Below, in pieces: positions 1 through 7,435 of a stretch of 64,000 nt of DNA; within the stretch, counting starts at the first letter, position 1; every line of letters begins with the position of its first letter. A program made the translations under genes and the position numbers. The DNA lies in the NCBI GenBank assembly GCA_045866215.1, contig AP035880.1:4464001-4528000 (forward strand), read 5' to 3'. Below the pieces are notes generated by a model. It saw nothing but the letters and a program-made list of their open reading frames with translations, had not been told where the DNA came from and made no database searches. This stretch comes from Croceivirga sp009797885 (GTDB lineage: Bacteria; Bacteroidota; Bacteroidia; Flavobacteriales; Flavobacteriaceae).

Positions 1-769
1 TATGATAGTGTATTCTGGAGGTGGGCTTGATATGTTCACGGTAATAGTTCATGCCCGTGGTATAGAGTTCCAGGGCGTCCGAGGCACTTCGACCATTCCA
101 GGGATCGGCGGAGGCATGGGCCGCCTGGCCATAAAATTCAACAATAAAGTCAATTAGTGAAAGTCCACTCTGTACGTCCGCTTCGGTATTGGCCCCAGGG
201 TGCCAACTAATGTTTACGTCCACATCATCCCAAAGTCCGGCTTCAACCATCCAAACTTTGGCAAAGTATTTTTCCTCTGCTGGGGTTCCCAAAAATTTAA
301 CGGTTCCCTTTATTTTGCCTGTTTCGATCAATTCTTTAATGGCTATTGCCGATCCCAAGCTTGCGGCCCCAAACAAATTATGTCCACATCCATGCCCAGG
401 AGCGCCCTCGGTTATTGGATTTTTTACGGGAACTGTTTTTTGTGAAAGCCCAGGAAGGGCATCAAACTCGCCCAGGATACTGATAACGGGCTTTCCCGAC
501 CCATAAGTAGCCGTGAATGCCGTAGGGATATTGGCTACGCCGCGGGTGACCTTTAGACCGTTCTTTTCGGCATAGGATGCCAAAACCTCGGAAGATTGGG
601 ATTCTTCAAAGGCGATTTCAGCCAAGGCCCAAATGGAATCACTTAGTTGAATTAGGTGCTCTTTGTGTTTTTCAACCGACGCCAGGACTGCCTTTTTGTT
701 TTTGCCCATTTTCTGGGAAACCAGCATTAGGGGAACAAGCAGAAGTAATAAGAGTATTGTTTTTTTCAT
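1..769 (-). CDS. M20-family amidohydrolase (AbgB/HipO-like), 3' part cut by window edge
   Basis: The minus strand is open from an ATG at 769 to the window start (256 codons, no stop), so the C-terminal half of the gene lies outside. The translation starts with a hydrophobic signal (MKKTILLLLLLLVPLMLVSQ), suggesting export. Residues around 135 read PGHGCGHNLFG, the Cys/His metal-binding signature of the AbgB-type branch of peptidase family M20, followed by FLGTPAEEK with the catalytic/metal glutamates, and then the dimerisation-domain motif GQAAHASADPWNGRSASDAL. Family members hydrolyse N-acyl or p-aminobenzoyl amino acid amide bonds using two metal ions; the substrate here is unknown. The start lies 45 bp after the photolyase stop on the same strand, so it may be the last gene of that cluster. 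Function class is secure, substrate is not. Confidence 0.85.
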   Translation of the reverse strand, partial: MKKTILLLLLLVPLMLVSQKMGKNKKAVLASVEKHKEHLIQLSDSIWALAEIAFEESQSSEVLASYAEKNGLKVTRGVANIPTAFTATYGSGKPVISILGEFDALPGLSQKTVPVKNPITEGAPGHGCGHNLFGAASLGSAIAIKELIETGKIKGTVKFLGTPAEEKYFAKVWMVEAGLWDDVDVNISWHPGANTEADVQSGLSLIDFIVEFYGQAAHASADPWNGRSASDALELYTTGMNYYREHIKPTSRIHYH

Positions 770-814
770 TTTCCTAGGGTTTTGAGTAGTGCTTCCAATG
801 TACCAAAATTTGTT

Positions 815-2119
815 TTAACCCAGGGCTTCCTTATAAATTTTAAGGCAGCGATCCCTTGCGAACTTATGTTCAACCATTGGAGGGGGATAGCTAAGCTCCT
901 GCAAATCCGGCACCCATCTATTGATGTATGCTTTTTGCTTATCGAACTTATCAATTTGGGTCATGGGATTGAATATTCTAAAATAGGGTGCAGCGTCCAC
1001 TCCACTACCTGAGGCCCACTGCCAATTACCGACATTGCTGGCCAGTTCAAAATCCAGTAATTTTTCCGCAAAATATGCTTCTCCCCAGCGCCAATCGATC
1101 AATAGGTGCTTGCACAAAAAGCTGGCCACCAACATACGGACCCTATTGTGCATATACCCGGTTTGGTTGAGTTCGCGCATGCCTGCGTCAACAAGGGGAT
1201 ACCCCGTTTCCCCCTTCTTCCACTTTTCAAATTCCATGCTGTCGTTACGCCATGCGATTCGGTCATATTTCGCTTTAAAAGCTTTATGTACCGTATGTGG
1301 AAAGTGCCAGAGGATCTGCATAAAAAACTCACGCCAAATCAATTCGTTCCAAAACACTTCGTTTTCTTCCTGAATGGCCTTTCTTACCATTTTACGGATG
1401 GAAACCGTTCCAAAGCGTAAATGTGGGCCCAATCTGGACGTTCCTTTTTCCTTGGCGGGAAAATTACGTGTCCCCTCATAGTTTTGGATCAACTCCTTTG
1501 TTACAATATAATCGGGAACCTTTATGGGGGATGTTGTAAACCTTAGGTCCGAAAGACTGAGATCGGGCAATTTGGTATTCTTGACAAAGTTGGAAAAGTC
1601 AATGGCGTAATCTACCAAATCCGTTGCCGCGTTAAAGGTCTCCTTCCAACGGTTCTTGTACGGTGTGTACACCACATAAGGAGTCCCATCGTCCTTGACC
1701 ACCTCATCTTTTTCAAAAATGACCTGGTCCCTAAACGTTTTGAAACCAATACCTTCCTTTTCGAGGAACTTTTTTATTTCAACATCACGTTCCCTGGCAT
1801 AGGGTTCATAATCATGGTTGGTAAAAACATACTGTATATGATGTTTCCCAATCAATTCCGAGAATATCTTTTTAGGGGAACCATGGTAAATGGCTAACGA
1901 GCTATCACCTTTGGCTTGGAGTAGATTTCGAATTTTTTGGAGCTGCTCGTGAATAAAGGTGACCCGGGCATCATTTTCAGGAAGTTTATCCAATATTTCC
2001 GGGTCAAATATGAAAATGGGGTATACCGGATACCCACTTTGTAGGGCTTGGTACAGTCCAACATTGTCCTCCAACCTCAAGTCACGGCGAAACCAAAAAA
2101 TAGCAATTTTCCCGTTCAT
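815..2119 (-). CDS. phrB: Cryptochrome/deoxyribodipyrimidine photolyase
   Basis: A 434-residue protein of the class I photolyase/cryptochrome family, which uses FADH- and blue light to split cyclobutane pyrimidine dimers. The N-terminal Rossmann-like photolyase domain begins IFWFRRDLRLEDNVGLYQAL, and the C-terminal FAD-binding helical domain carries TSRLGPHLRFGTVSIR, WREFFMQILWHFP, the substrate/FAD motif GMRELNQTGYMHNRVRM, and WQWASGSGVDAAPYFRIFNP. The Trp chain residues expected for FAD photoreduction appear present. Length is normal for the family (about 430-470). The ATG follows the stop codon of the SDR gene with no spacing, so the two are translated from one message. Together with SDR and SRPBCC genes it forms a cluster often seen in Bacteroidota. 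Repair photolyase is more likely than a signalling cryptochrome, but sequence alone does not settle this. Confidence 0.93.
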   Translation of the reverse strand: MNGKIAIFWFRRDLRLEDNVGLYQALQSGYPVYPIFIFDPEILDKLPENDARVTFIHEQLQKIRNLLQAKGDSSLAIYHGSPKKIFSELIGKHHIQYVFTNHDYEPYARERDVEIKKFLEKEGIGFKTFRDQVIFEKDEVVKDDGTPYVVYTPYKNRWKETFNAATDLVDYAIDFSNFVKNTKLPDLSLSDLRFTTSPIKVPDYIVTKELIQNYEGTRNFPAKEKGTSRLGPHLRFGTVSIRKMVRKAIQEENEVFWNELIWREFFMQILWHFPHTVHKAFKAKYDRIAWRNDSMEFEKWKKGETGYPLVDAGMRELNQTGYMHNRVRMLVASFLCKHLLIDWRWGEAYFAEKLLDFELASNVGNWQWASGSGVDAAPYFRIFNPMTQIDKFDKQKAYINRWVPDLQELSYPPPMVEHKFARDRCLKIYKEALG

Positions 2120-2812
2120 TTATGAAATGTTCAAAGTAGACATCCCCCCATCTACACCCAATATCTGTCCGGTAACCCAGGTACTTTTGTCACTTAATAG
2201 AAATACGGCTAAGTTGGCAATATCGGTTGTGTTTCCCACACGTTTTAGGGGGTGGCGCTGTGACATGAATTCCCTCTTTTTATCATTACTCAGCAAGCGT
2301 CCTGCCAAAGGGGTATCGACCAGTGACGGGGCAATACAATTCACGCGCACTTTTGGAGCACTCTCGGCCGCCAGGGATTTGGCAAAGCCTTCTATGGCAC
2401 CCTTAGCAGCAGCTATACTGGTGTGGAAGGGCATTCCCGTACCCACGGCAACGGTACTAAAAAAGACCATACTGGCACCTTCCGACATTTTGGGCATGAT
2501 GGTCTTTACCACATTGACCAATGAAAAAAAGTTCAGTTCCATTTCTTCCCGGAAAACTTCCATGGACAGCATTTTTAGTGGCTTTAGGTTAATACTGCCC
2601 GGACAGTAGGCAAAACCATCAATACCATCCGGTAGTTGTGATGCCTCCAAGGAATCCGAGGTAGCGTCAAAAGTAATATGATTGACATTTAGACCATGAA
2701 GCCCTTCTTTGGTCCTAGAGGCTATATAAACGGTATGGTCCGTGTGTAAGGCTTTGGCCATTTCAAATCCAATACCATAAGAACCGCCGATCAATAGAAT
2801 AGTTTTACCCAT
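2120..2812 (-). CDS. SDR family oxidoreductase
   Basis: A 230-residue short-chain dehydrogenase/reductase. The N-terminal nucleotide-binding loop reads IGGSYGIGFEMAKAL, the catalytic region has a Ser (FFSTVAVGTGMPFHTSIAAAKGA) where the usual YxxxK is replaced: the segment reads H-T-S-I-A-A-A-K, so Lys is kept while the Tyr position is not a Tyr. The C-terminus has the typical VTGQILGVDGG. It is cofactor-binding but may have altered or reduced catalysis. It sits 3 bp downstream of the SRPBCC gene and its stop abuts the photolyase start, so it belongs to the same operon. The natural substrate is not known. Confidence 0.88.
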   Translation of the reverse strand: MGKTILLIGGSYGIGFEMAKALHTDHTVYIASRTKEGLHGLNVNHITFDATSDSLEASQLPDGIDGFAYCPGSINLKPLKMLSMEVFREEMELNFFSLVNVVKTIMPKMSEGASMVFFSTVAVGTGMPFHTSIAAAKGAIEGFAKSLAAESAPKVRVNCIAPSLVDTPLAGRLLSNDKKREFMSQRHPLKRVGNTTDIANLAVFLLSDKSTWVTGQILGVDGGMSTLNIS

Positions 2813-2815
2813 AAT

Positions 2816-3313
2816 TTAGATAGATTTCATTTCCAATGTATTTTGATAGTGCTCCAATTGCCCGAAACGCTCTTGCAATGTTCGCTCCCTGTATTCAAAG
2901 ATTTGCAACAATTGTTTTTTAACCAGAATCGGGTGGGCCAACTGTCCTAAAACTCCCAAAGGGATTTTATAATCGATTATATCCTCCATTTCAATTCCAC
3001 CGTCAATTTCATTGATAAAATGTTTATGGTGCCAGAGGGCATAGGGACCAAAACGCTGTTCATCCACAAAATACTCCCCTTCCCTCACATGGGTTATTTC
3101 GGTCACCCATTTGGTGGTGAAACCTGGAAATGGGCTCACCTTGTATTGTATGATTTGACCGGGAAACATAGGGCGCTCTATTCCAGAAAGGATGTGGAAC
3201 CCCATATGATCCGGTGTAATCACTTTAAGGTTTTCCGGATTGGACAAGAATTCCCAAGCAGTTTGTCTGTCTATTGGAAAAGCCTGTTTAGCCTGAAGCT
3301 GGTAGAGTTTCAT
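2816..3313 (-). CDS. SRPBCC (START-like) family protein
   Basis: A 165-residue protein starting MKLYQLQAKQAFPIDRQTAWEFLSNPENLKVITP, the usual first strand and helices of the SRPBCC/Polyketide_cyc hydrophobic-ligand-binding fold. The middle portion (ITHVREGEYFVDEQRFGPYALWHHKHFINE) matches the group often labelled cell division inhibitor or ligand-binding protein in flavobacterial photolyase clusters. No catalytic motif can be named. It is the first gene of the minus-strand SRPBCC-SDR-photolyase operon, with a TATCTTTG -7 element 14 bp upstream of the ATG. It probably binds a small hydrophobic molecule; the ligand is unknown. Confidence 0.85.
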   Translation of the reverse strand: MKLYQLQAKQAFPIDRQTAWEFLSNPENLKVITPDHMGFHILSGIERPMFPGQIIQYKVSPFPGFTTKWVTEITHVREGEYFVDEQRFGPYALWHHKHFINEIDGGIEMEDIIDYKIPLGVLGQLAHPILVKKQLLQIFEYRERTLQERFGQLEHYQNTLEMKSI

Positions 3314-3326
3314 TCAAGATTTTTAA

Positions 3327-3334
3327 CAAAGATA
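3327..3334 (-). promoter_or_regulatory. Candidate -7 element of the SRPBCC-SDR-photolyase operon
   Basis: The minus strand reads TATCTTTG, an exact match to the Bacteroidota TAnnTTTG -7 consensus, ending 14 bp before the ATG at 3313. No TTG is found at the usual 19-23 bp further upstream, so the promoter may need an activator or be weak. Confidence 0.4.
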
Positions 3335-3499
3335 AAAGCAATTTTGTTTAATTTAAAATATAAAAAGTTAAACAATATTAAAGGACGAGAAACCAAAGGA
3401 ACACCTCGCCCTTAGTTGAACGGTAATGTGTAGGACTTCATCCCGTTAATCCTAGTTTTTGGTTTGACTATGCTATTTTTAGGGCAGAATTAGATAAGG

Positions 3500-4624
3500 G
3501 TGCGAAAGGTCATATTCGTTTTTTCAGTATTGTCCATTCAAATAGGTTGGGCACAATCCAATATTTCGGTGGTGGGTAATCTACCAGAACCCTTACGGGA
3601 GACCTCTGGCTTGCTCTATTACAATGGAAGATTGTTGACCCATAACGATTCCGGCAATTCAGCGGAGCTTTTTGAATTCGATGCCGAAACCTTGACTATC
3701 ACAAGGGTCATCGAGCTTATAAATACGGTCAATACGGATTGGGAGGGTATGGCCCAAGATGACGACTTCATCTATATAGGGGACTTTGGAAACAATAGGG
3801 GGGAGCGCCAGGATTTACGCGTTTTAAGGATTTCCAAGCAGGCATTGGATAATTCTGATGAGGTGATGGCGGAACGTATTGATTTTACCTATGAAGACCA
3901 GACGGATTTTACGCCAAGTGAAAACAGTGATTTTGATGCAGAAGCCTTTTTTGTACTCAATAATTCCCTTATAATTCTGACCAAACAATGGCAACAACAA
4001 GGTACGGTTGCCTATAGAATTCCCAAAACACCGGGGAGTTATACGGCAGAACGTTTGGCCTCCTACCAGGTAAATGGCCTGGTAACGGATGCAACTTACG
4101 ATTCCGTTTCCAATACCCTGTTTTTAGTGGGGTATTCCAACTTGCTGTTACCCTTCTTTGTGGAAATAGGTCCAGTTTCTGAAAATGCCATATTTGGCGA
4201 TTCCCAAAACAAGACCAATTTGTCCGTAGGGCAGGCCCAAATGGAAGCCATCACTTTACACGGGGGTGTTTTCTATGTGACGTCGGAAGCTTTTTCAAAT
4301 CCCCCTATCGTGGATTCCCCATCAAGACTTTTTTCATTCACTTTGGATGATGGAGCGAATGGACCACCAACGGAAGGCATTCCCCAAGATGATTTAATTG
4401 TTTTTAAAAGTTTTGGGTCAACCCAATTGGAGTACTCATTGAATACAGATCGCCCCATTTTTGGTATGGGTATCTTTGATGGTATGGGCCGTCTTGTGGA
4501 ATTTACCCCCCTGGAACGAATTTCTGATAGTCCCATTGATATATCGCAACTTGCCGTTGGATTGTACTATCTCAGCTTTTTCTATCAGGATACCAGTATT
4601 TCCGCGCCATTTTTTAGGAATTGA
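3500..4624 (+). CDS. Secreted protein with C-terminal T9SS-type sorting domain
   Basis: A 374-residue protein from a GTG start with a clear signal peptide (RKVIFVFSVLSIQIGWAQ). The body contains repeating strand-like segments (ETSGLLYYNGRLLTHNDSG, DWEGMAQDDDFIYIGDFGNN) resembling beta-propeller phytase/SdiA-regulated-like proteins, and the last about 75 residues have the form of a type IX secretion type A sorting domain: FDGMGRLVEF, then SPIDISQLAVGLYYLSFF. This predicts outer membrane translocation and surface attachment or release. No catalytic residues can be named. It stands alone between a divergent operon and the DUF2911 gene. The GTG start is chosen because it directly precedes the signal peptide. 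Confidence 0.8.
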   Translation: MRKVIFVFSVLSIQIGWAQSNISVVGNLPEPLRETSGLLYYNGRLLTHNDSGNSAELFEFDAETLTITRVIELINTVNTDWEGMAQDDDFIYIGDFGNNRGERQDLRVLRISKQALDNSDEVMAERIDFTYEDQTDFTPSENSDFDAEAFFVLNNSLIILTKQWQQQGTVAYRIPKTPGSYTAERLASYQVNGLVTDATYDSVSNTLFLVGYSNLLLPFFVEIGPVSENAIFGDSQNKTNLSVGQAQMEAITLHGGVFYVTSEAFSNPPIVDSPSRLFSFTLDDGANGPPTEGIPQDDLIVFKSFGSTQLEYSLNTDRPIFGMGIFDGMGRLVEFTPLERISDSPIDISQLAVGLYYLSFFYQDTSISAPFFRN

Positions 4625-4666
4625 GTATTTAAGTTATCGTTAACAAATACCCCTTTACAGATTAGC

Positions 4667-4674
4667 TAGCTTTG
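4667..4674 (+). promoter_or_regulatory. Candidate -7 element for the DUF2911 gene
   Basis: TAGCTTTG matches TAnnTTTG exactly and lies 33 bp before the ATG at 4708. The -33 position has only a weak GTTAAC-like match. Confidence 0.4.
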
Positions 4675-4707
4675 TCGCACTAGTCAATTCTTAAAAAAAT
4701 ACGTACA

Positions 4708-5556
4708 ATGAAAAAATTAGGATTCTTAAGTTTATTTGCAGTGTTGGCCCTTACGGTCAATGCACAGATGCAAACTCCCCAACCCAGCCCAAGTTCGGAG
4801 TTGGAACAAATGGTTGGATTGACGGAAGTGGAAGTGGAATACGCAAGACCTTCCATGAGGGGAAGAACAATTTTTGGCGACTTGGTTCCCTATGGACAGC
4901 TTTGGAGGACCGGCGCAAACAAAAACACGACCATTTCGTTCAGTGATGACGTAAAAATTGGTGGCAAAGATGTGAAAGCAGGGGAATACGCTATTTTCAC
5001 AAAACCCGGTGAAGCCGTTTGGGAAGTCATTTTTTACACCGATACCGAAAATTGGGGAACGCCCAGGGATTGGGACGCTTCCAAAGTAGCGGCTACGGTT
5101 AAGGTGGAAGTAATGAAAATGCCCATGAAAGTGGAGACATTCACGATTACCATTGATGACCTAACCAACAACGGAGCTAATCTTGGCATACTCTGGGAAG
5201 ATGTCTATGTAGGAGTGCCATTTGAAGTACCCACAGCCGAAAAAGCACAAAAAAGTATTGAATCCACCATGGCAGGACCTAGCGGTAGGGACTTGTATTT
5301 AGCTGCTTCTTACTATTACGAAGAAGGATTGGACATGGAGAAGGCCAGGGAATGGATAGATAAGGCAGTAGCCATGGATGCCAAAGGAGAGCAGTATTGG
5401 GTAATGCGCAGACAATCCCTGATCCATGCCAAACTTGGTGATAAAAAAGCAGCTATTGCGGCTGCCAAAAAATCCTTGGCCGCGGCTGAGGCCGCCGGTA
5501 ACCAGGATTACGTGAAGATGAATAAGGATTCCCTAATGGAGTGGGGCGCCTTATAG
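4708..5556 (+). CDS. DUF2911 domain-containing periplasmic protein
   Basis: A 282-residue exported protein (signal MKKLGFLSLFAVLALTVNAQ). Residues about 20-170 fit DUF2911, including VEVEYARPSMRGRTIFG, YGQLWRTGANKNTTISF, GEYAIFTKPGEAVWEVIFY and the following beta strands. The C-terminal about 100 residues are helical and TPR-like (YYYEEGLDMEKAREWIDKAV, KLGDKKAAIAAAKKSLAAA). DUF2911 proteins are common and abundant in Bacteroidota, but have no established function. It is monocistronic: it has its own -7 element and an intrinsic terminator 25 bp after the stop. Confidence 0.88.
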   Translation: MKKLGFLSLFAVLALTVNAQMQTPQPSPSSELEQMVGLTEVEVEYARPSMRGRTIFGDLVPYGQLWRTGANKNTTISFSDDVKIGGKDVKAGEYAIFTKPGEAVWEVIFYTDTENWGTPRDWDASKVAATVKVEVMKMPMKVETFTITIDDLTNNGANLGILWEDVYVGVPFEVPTAEKAQKSIESTMAGPSGRDLYLAASYYYEEGLDMEKAREWIDKAVAMDAKGEQYWVMRRQSLIHAKLGDKKAAIAAAKKSLAAAEAAGNQDYVKMNKDSLMEWGAL

Positions 5557-5581
5557 GAATTCAAACAATTTCGATCCAAAG

Positions 5582-5610
5582 ACCCTGATTGTACCAATCG
5601 GGGTTTTTTT
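5582..5610 (+). terminator. Intrinsic terminator after the DUF2911 gene
   Basis: A 10-bp stem (5582-5591 with 5595-5604, one G-U pair) and 3-nt loop is followed by seven Ts. It overlaps the stop codon of the convergent symporter gene at 5609-5611. Confidence 0.8.
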
Positions 5611-7312
5611 ATGTCTTAATGGGAGGACGTCTTAACGTTTGGTCCAGAACTTCAAAAAGCAAGGCCAATACAATGACCAAACAACAACCAAAAGCGTTTA
5701 ACCATAAATAGGACATCCAATCCTGGTACCAACCCAAGATTACGATGATCTGCGTAATGATTGCCGCAATGAAAACGGCATTTCCCTTCACAAACTTAAA
5801 GAAGAATGCCAATAGAAATACGCCAAGGACATTTCCGTAGAAAATAGATCCTATGATATTCACCAATTGAATCAGGTTATCGAAAAGGTTGGCAATACAG
5901 GCTATTAGGATGGCAATTACGCCCCATACCAGGGTAAAGCCCTTGGTGGCATACACAAATTGTTTTTGTGTGAATTCCCCGCCCTTGTTTCTTTTGTAGA
6001 GATCCAAAGCGGTTATGGTACCCAAGGCATTTAATTCCGATGCGGTGGAGGACATTGCGGCAGATAAAATAACCGCCAACAACAAACCAATGAGGCCTCG
6101 CGGAAGGTTGTTGAGTATAAAATGGATGAACACATAATCCTTATCATTGGTCTCGACGCTTGGATCTGCTGAATTAATGAGGATTCTGGCCGATTCCCGA
6201 TTGTGCAATTCTTCCTGATTTACTTTGATCAAATTAATTTTAGCCTGTTCAATGGCATTGAAATCCTTCAGTTTTAATGCCGTTACAAAATCATTTTGGG
6301 CCATGCGCTTTTCCTTGACCAATTCCGCATGACCTTCTTCCAGAATGGCATAATCCCCTGCCAGGTCGGATGATTTAATCGCCTCATTGGCGGCTGGGTT
6401 AAAATGAAGGGGGGAGGGGTTGTACTGATAAAAGACAAAGACCATAACCCCTACCAAAAGGATAAAGAACTGCATTGGTATTTTAAAAATACCGTTGAAG
6501 ACCAATCCCAGTTGACTTTCCCTTACCGATTTCCCGGAGAGGTACCGTTGTACCTGGCTTTGGTCCGTTCCAAAATAGGCTAGGGCCAAAAAGAAACCTC
6601 CCGTGATTCCACTCCAGAAGGTGTATCTATTTTTGGTATCAAAGTCAAAATTCAGGATTTCAAGTTTGTCGTTTGCCCCTGCAATTTTTAAGGCTTCACC
6701 AAAAGAAATATCCGCGGGCAAACTCCCCATAATAAAGAAAAACGCGAAAAACATCCCGATCATGATCACGAACATCTGCTGTTTTTGGGTGATGTTCACG
6801 GCTTTGGTCCCTCCGCTTACGGTATAGATAATAACCAATATGCCAATAATAATGTTCAAGGTCCTCAAATCCCATCCCAGTACGGCAGAAAGGATTATGG
6901 ATGGCGCAAAAATGGTAATTCCGGCGGCCAATCCACGTTGTACCAGAAAAAGAATGGCCGTAAGTGTCCTCGTTTTGAGGTCGAAACGTGTTTCCAACAT
7001 TTCGTAGGCTGTATATACCTTAAGCTTATGATAGATGGGGATAAAGACCAAACATATGACGATCATGGCCAAGGGAAGACCAAAATAAAACTGCACAAAA
7101 CCCATTCCATCATGAAAGGCTTGGCCAGGCGTGGACAAGAAGGTGATTGCGCTTGCTTGGGTAGCCATTACCGATAGTCCAATGGTCCACCATTTGGTCT
7201 GTCCTCCCCTCACGTAATCATCCACGCTGTTACTGCCCTTGGTCTTCCAAACGCCAAACCCTACAATGAACAGTAGCGTACCTAAAAGTACAATCCAGTC
7301 AAGAACAGCCAT
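5609..7312 (-). CDS. Sodium:solute symporter (SSS/SLC5 family)
   Basis: A 567-residue inner membrane protein with about 13-14 hydrophobic segments. N-terminal GFGVWKTKGSNSVDDYVRGG and WWTIGLSVMATQASAITFLSTPG match the start of SSS transporters, including the Ser/Ala-rich first broken helix that lines the sodium and substrate site. A hydrophilic insertion of about 90 residues (around 300-390) contains a charged, possibly coiled segment. A second conserved region is LLLAVILSAAMSSTASELNALGT, the Na2-site helix. Substrate cannot be read from sequence. It lies 3 bp after a small membrane protein gene and downstream of a PIG-L deacetylase, so uptake of a product of the deacetylase (for example a sugar amine or deacetylated compound) is a reasonable inference. 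Confidence 0.92.
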   Translation of the reverse strand: MAVLDWIVLLGTLLFIVGFGVWKTKGSNSVDDYVRGGQTKWWTIGLSVMATQASAITFLSTPGQAFHDGMGFVQFYFGLPLAMIVICLVFIPIYHKLKVYTAYEMLETRFDLKTRTLTAILFLVQRGLAAGITIFAPSIILSAVLGWDLRTLNIIIGILVIIYTVSGGTKAVNITQKQQMFVIMIGMFFAFFFIMGSLPADISFGEALKIAGANDKLEILNFDFDTKNRYTFWSGITGGFFLALAYFGTDQSQVQRYLSGKSVRESQLGLVFNGIFKIPMQFFILLVGVMVFVFYQYNPSPLHFNPAANEAIKSSDLAGDYAILEEGHAELVKEKRMAQNDFVTALKLKDFNAIEQAKINLIKVNQEELHNRESARILINSADPSVETNDKDYVFIHFILNNLPRGLIGLLLAVILSAAMSSTASELNALGTITALDLYKRNKGGEFTQKQFVYATKGFTLVWGVIAILIACIANLFDNLIQLVNIIGSIFYGNVLGVFLLAFFFKFVKGNAVFIAAIITQIIVILGWYQDWMSYLWLNAFGCCLVIVLALLFEVLDQTLRRPPIKT

Positions 7313-7315
7313 GAA

Positions 7316-7435
7316 TTAGTTGTATGCAAGCATTACGTACACAAAGTACAGGATATAAAGGACATTGAGAATAAGAACAACGGAATATTCCCTTTTCCAT
7401 ACTACTTTTTGAAGAAAACTATCCTTTGATTTCAC
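7316..7435 (-). CDS. Small single-pass membrane protein between PIG-L deacetylase and symporter (39 aa)
   Basis: A short gene starting GTG at 7435 and ending TAA at 7316-7318, 39 codons. The protein starts VKSKDSFLQKVVWKREYS and then has one membrane segment (VVLILNVLYILYFVYVMLAY). It overlaps the PIG-L gene by 17 bp and stops 3 bp before the symporter ATG, which is typical translational coupling. The positively charged start followed by a 20-residue hydrophobic helix predicts N-in topology. Its position suggests a small partner of the symporter, like small subunits that stabilise larger transporters. No family is known to me with certainty. The start codon could also be ignored in favour of a later codon, but GTG gives the best charge distribution. 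Confidence 0.6.
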   Translation of the reverse strand: MKSKDSFLQKVVWKREYSVVLILNVLYILYFVYVMLAYN

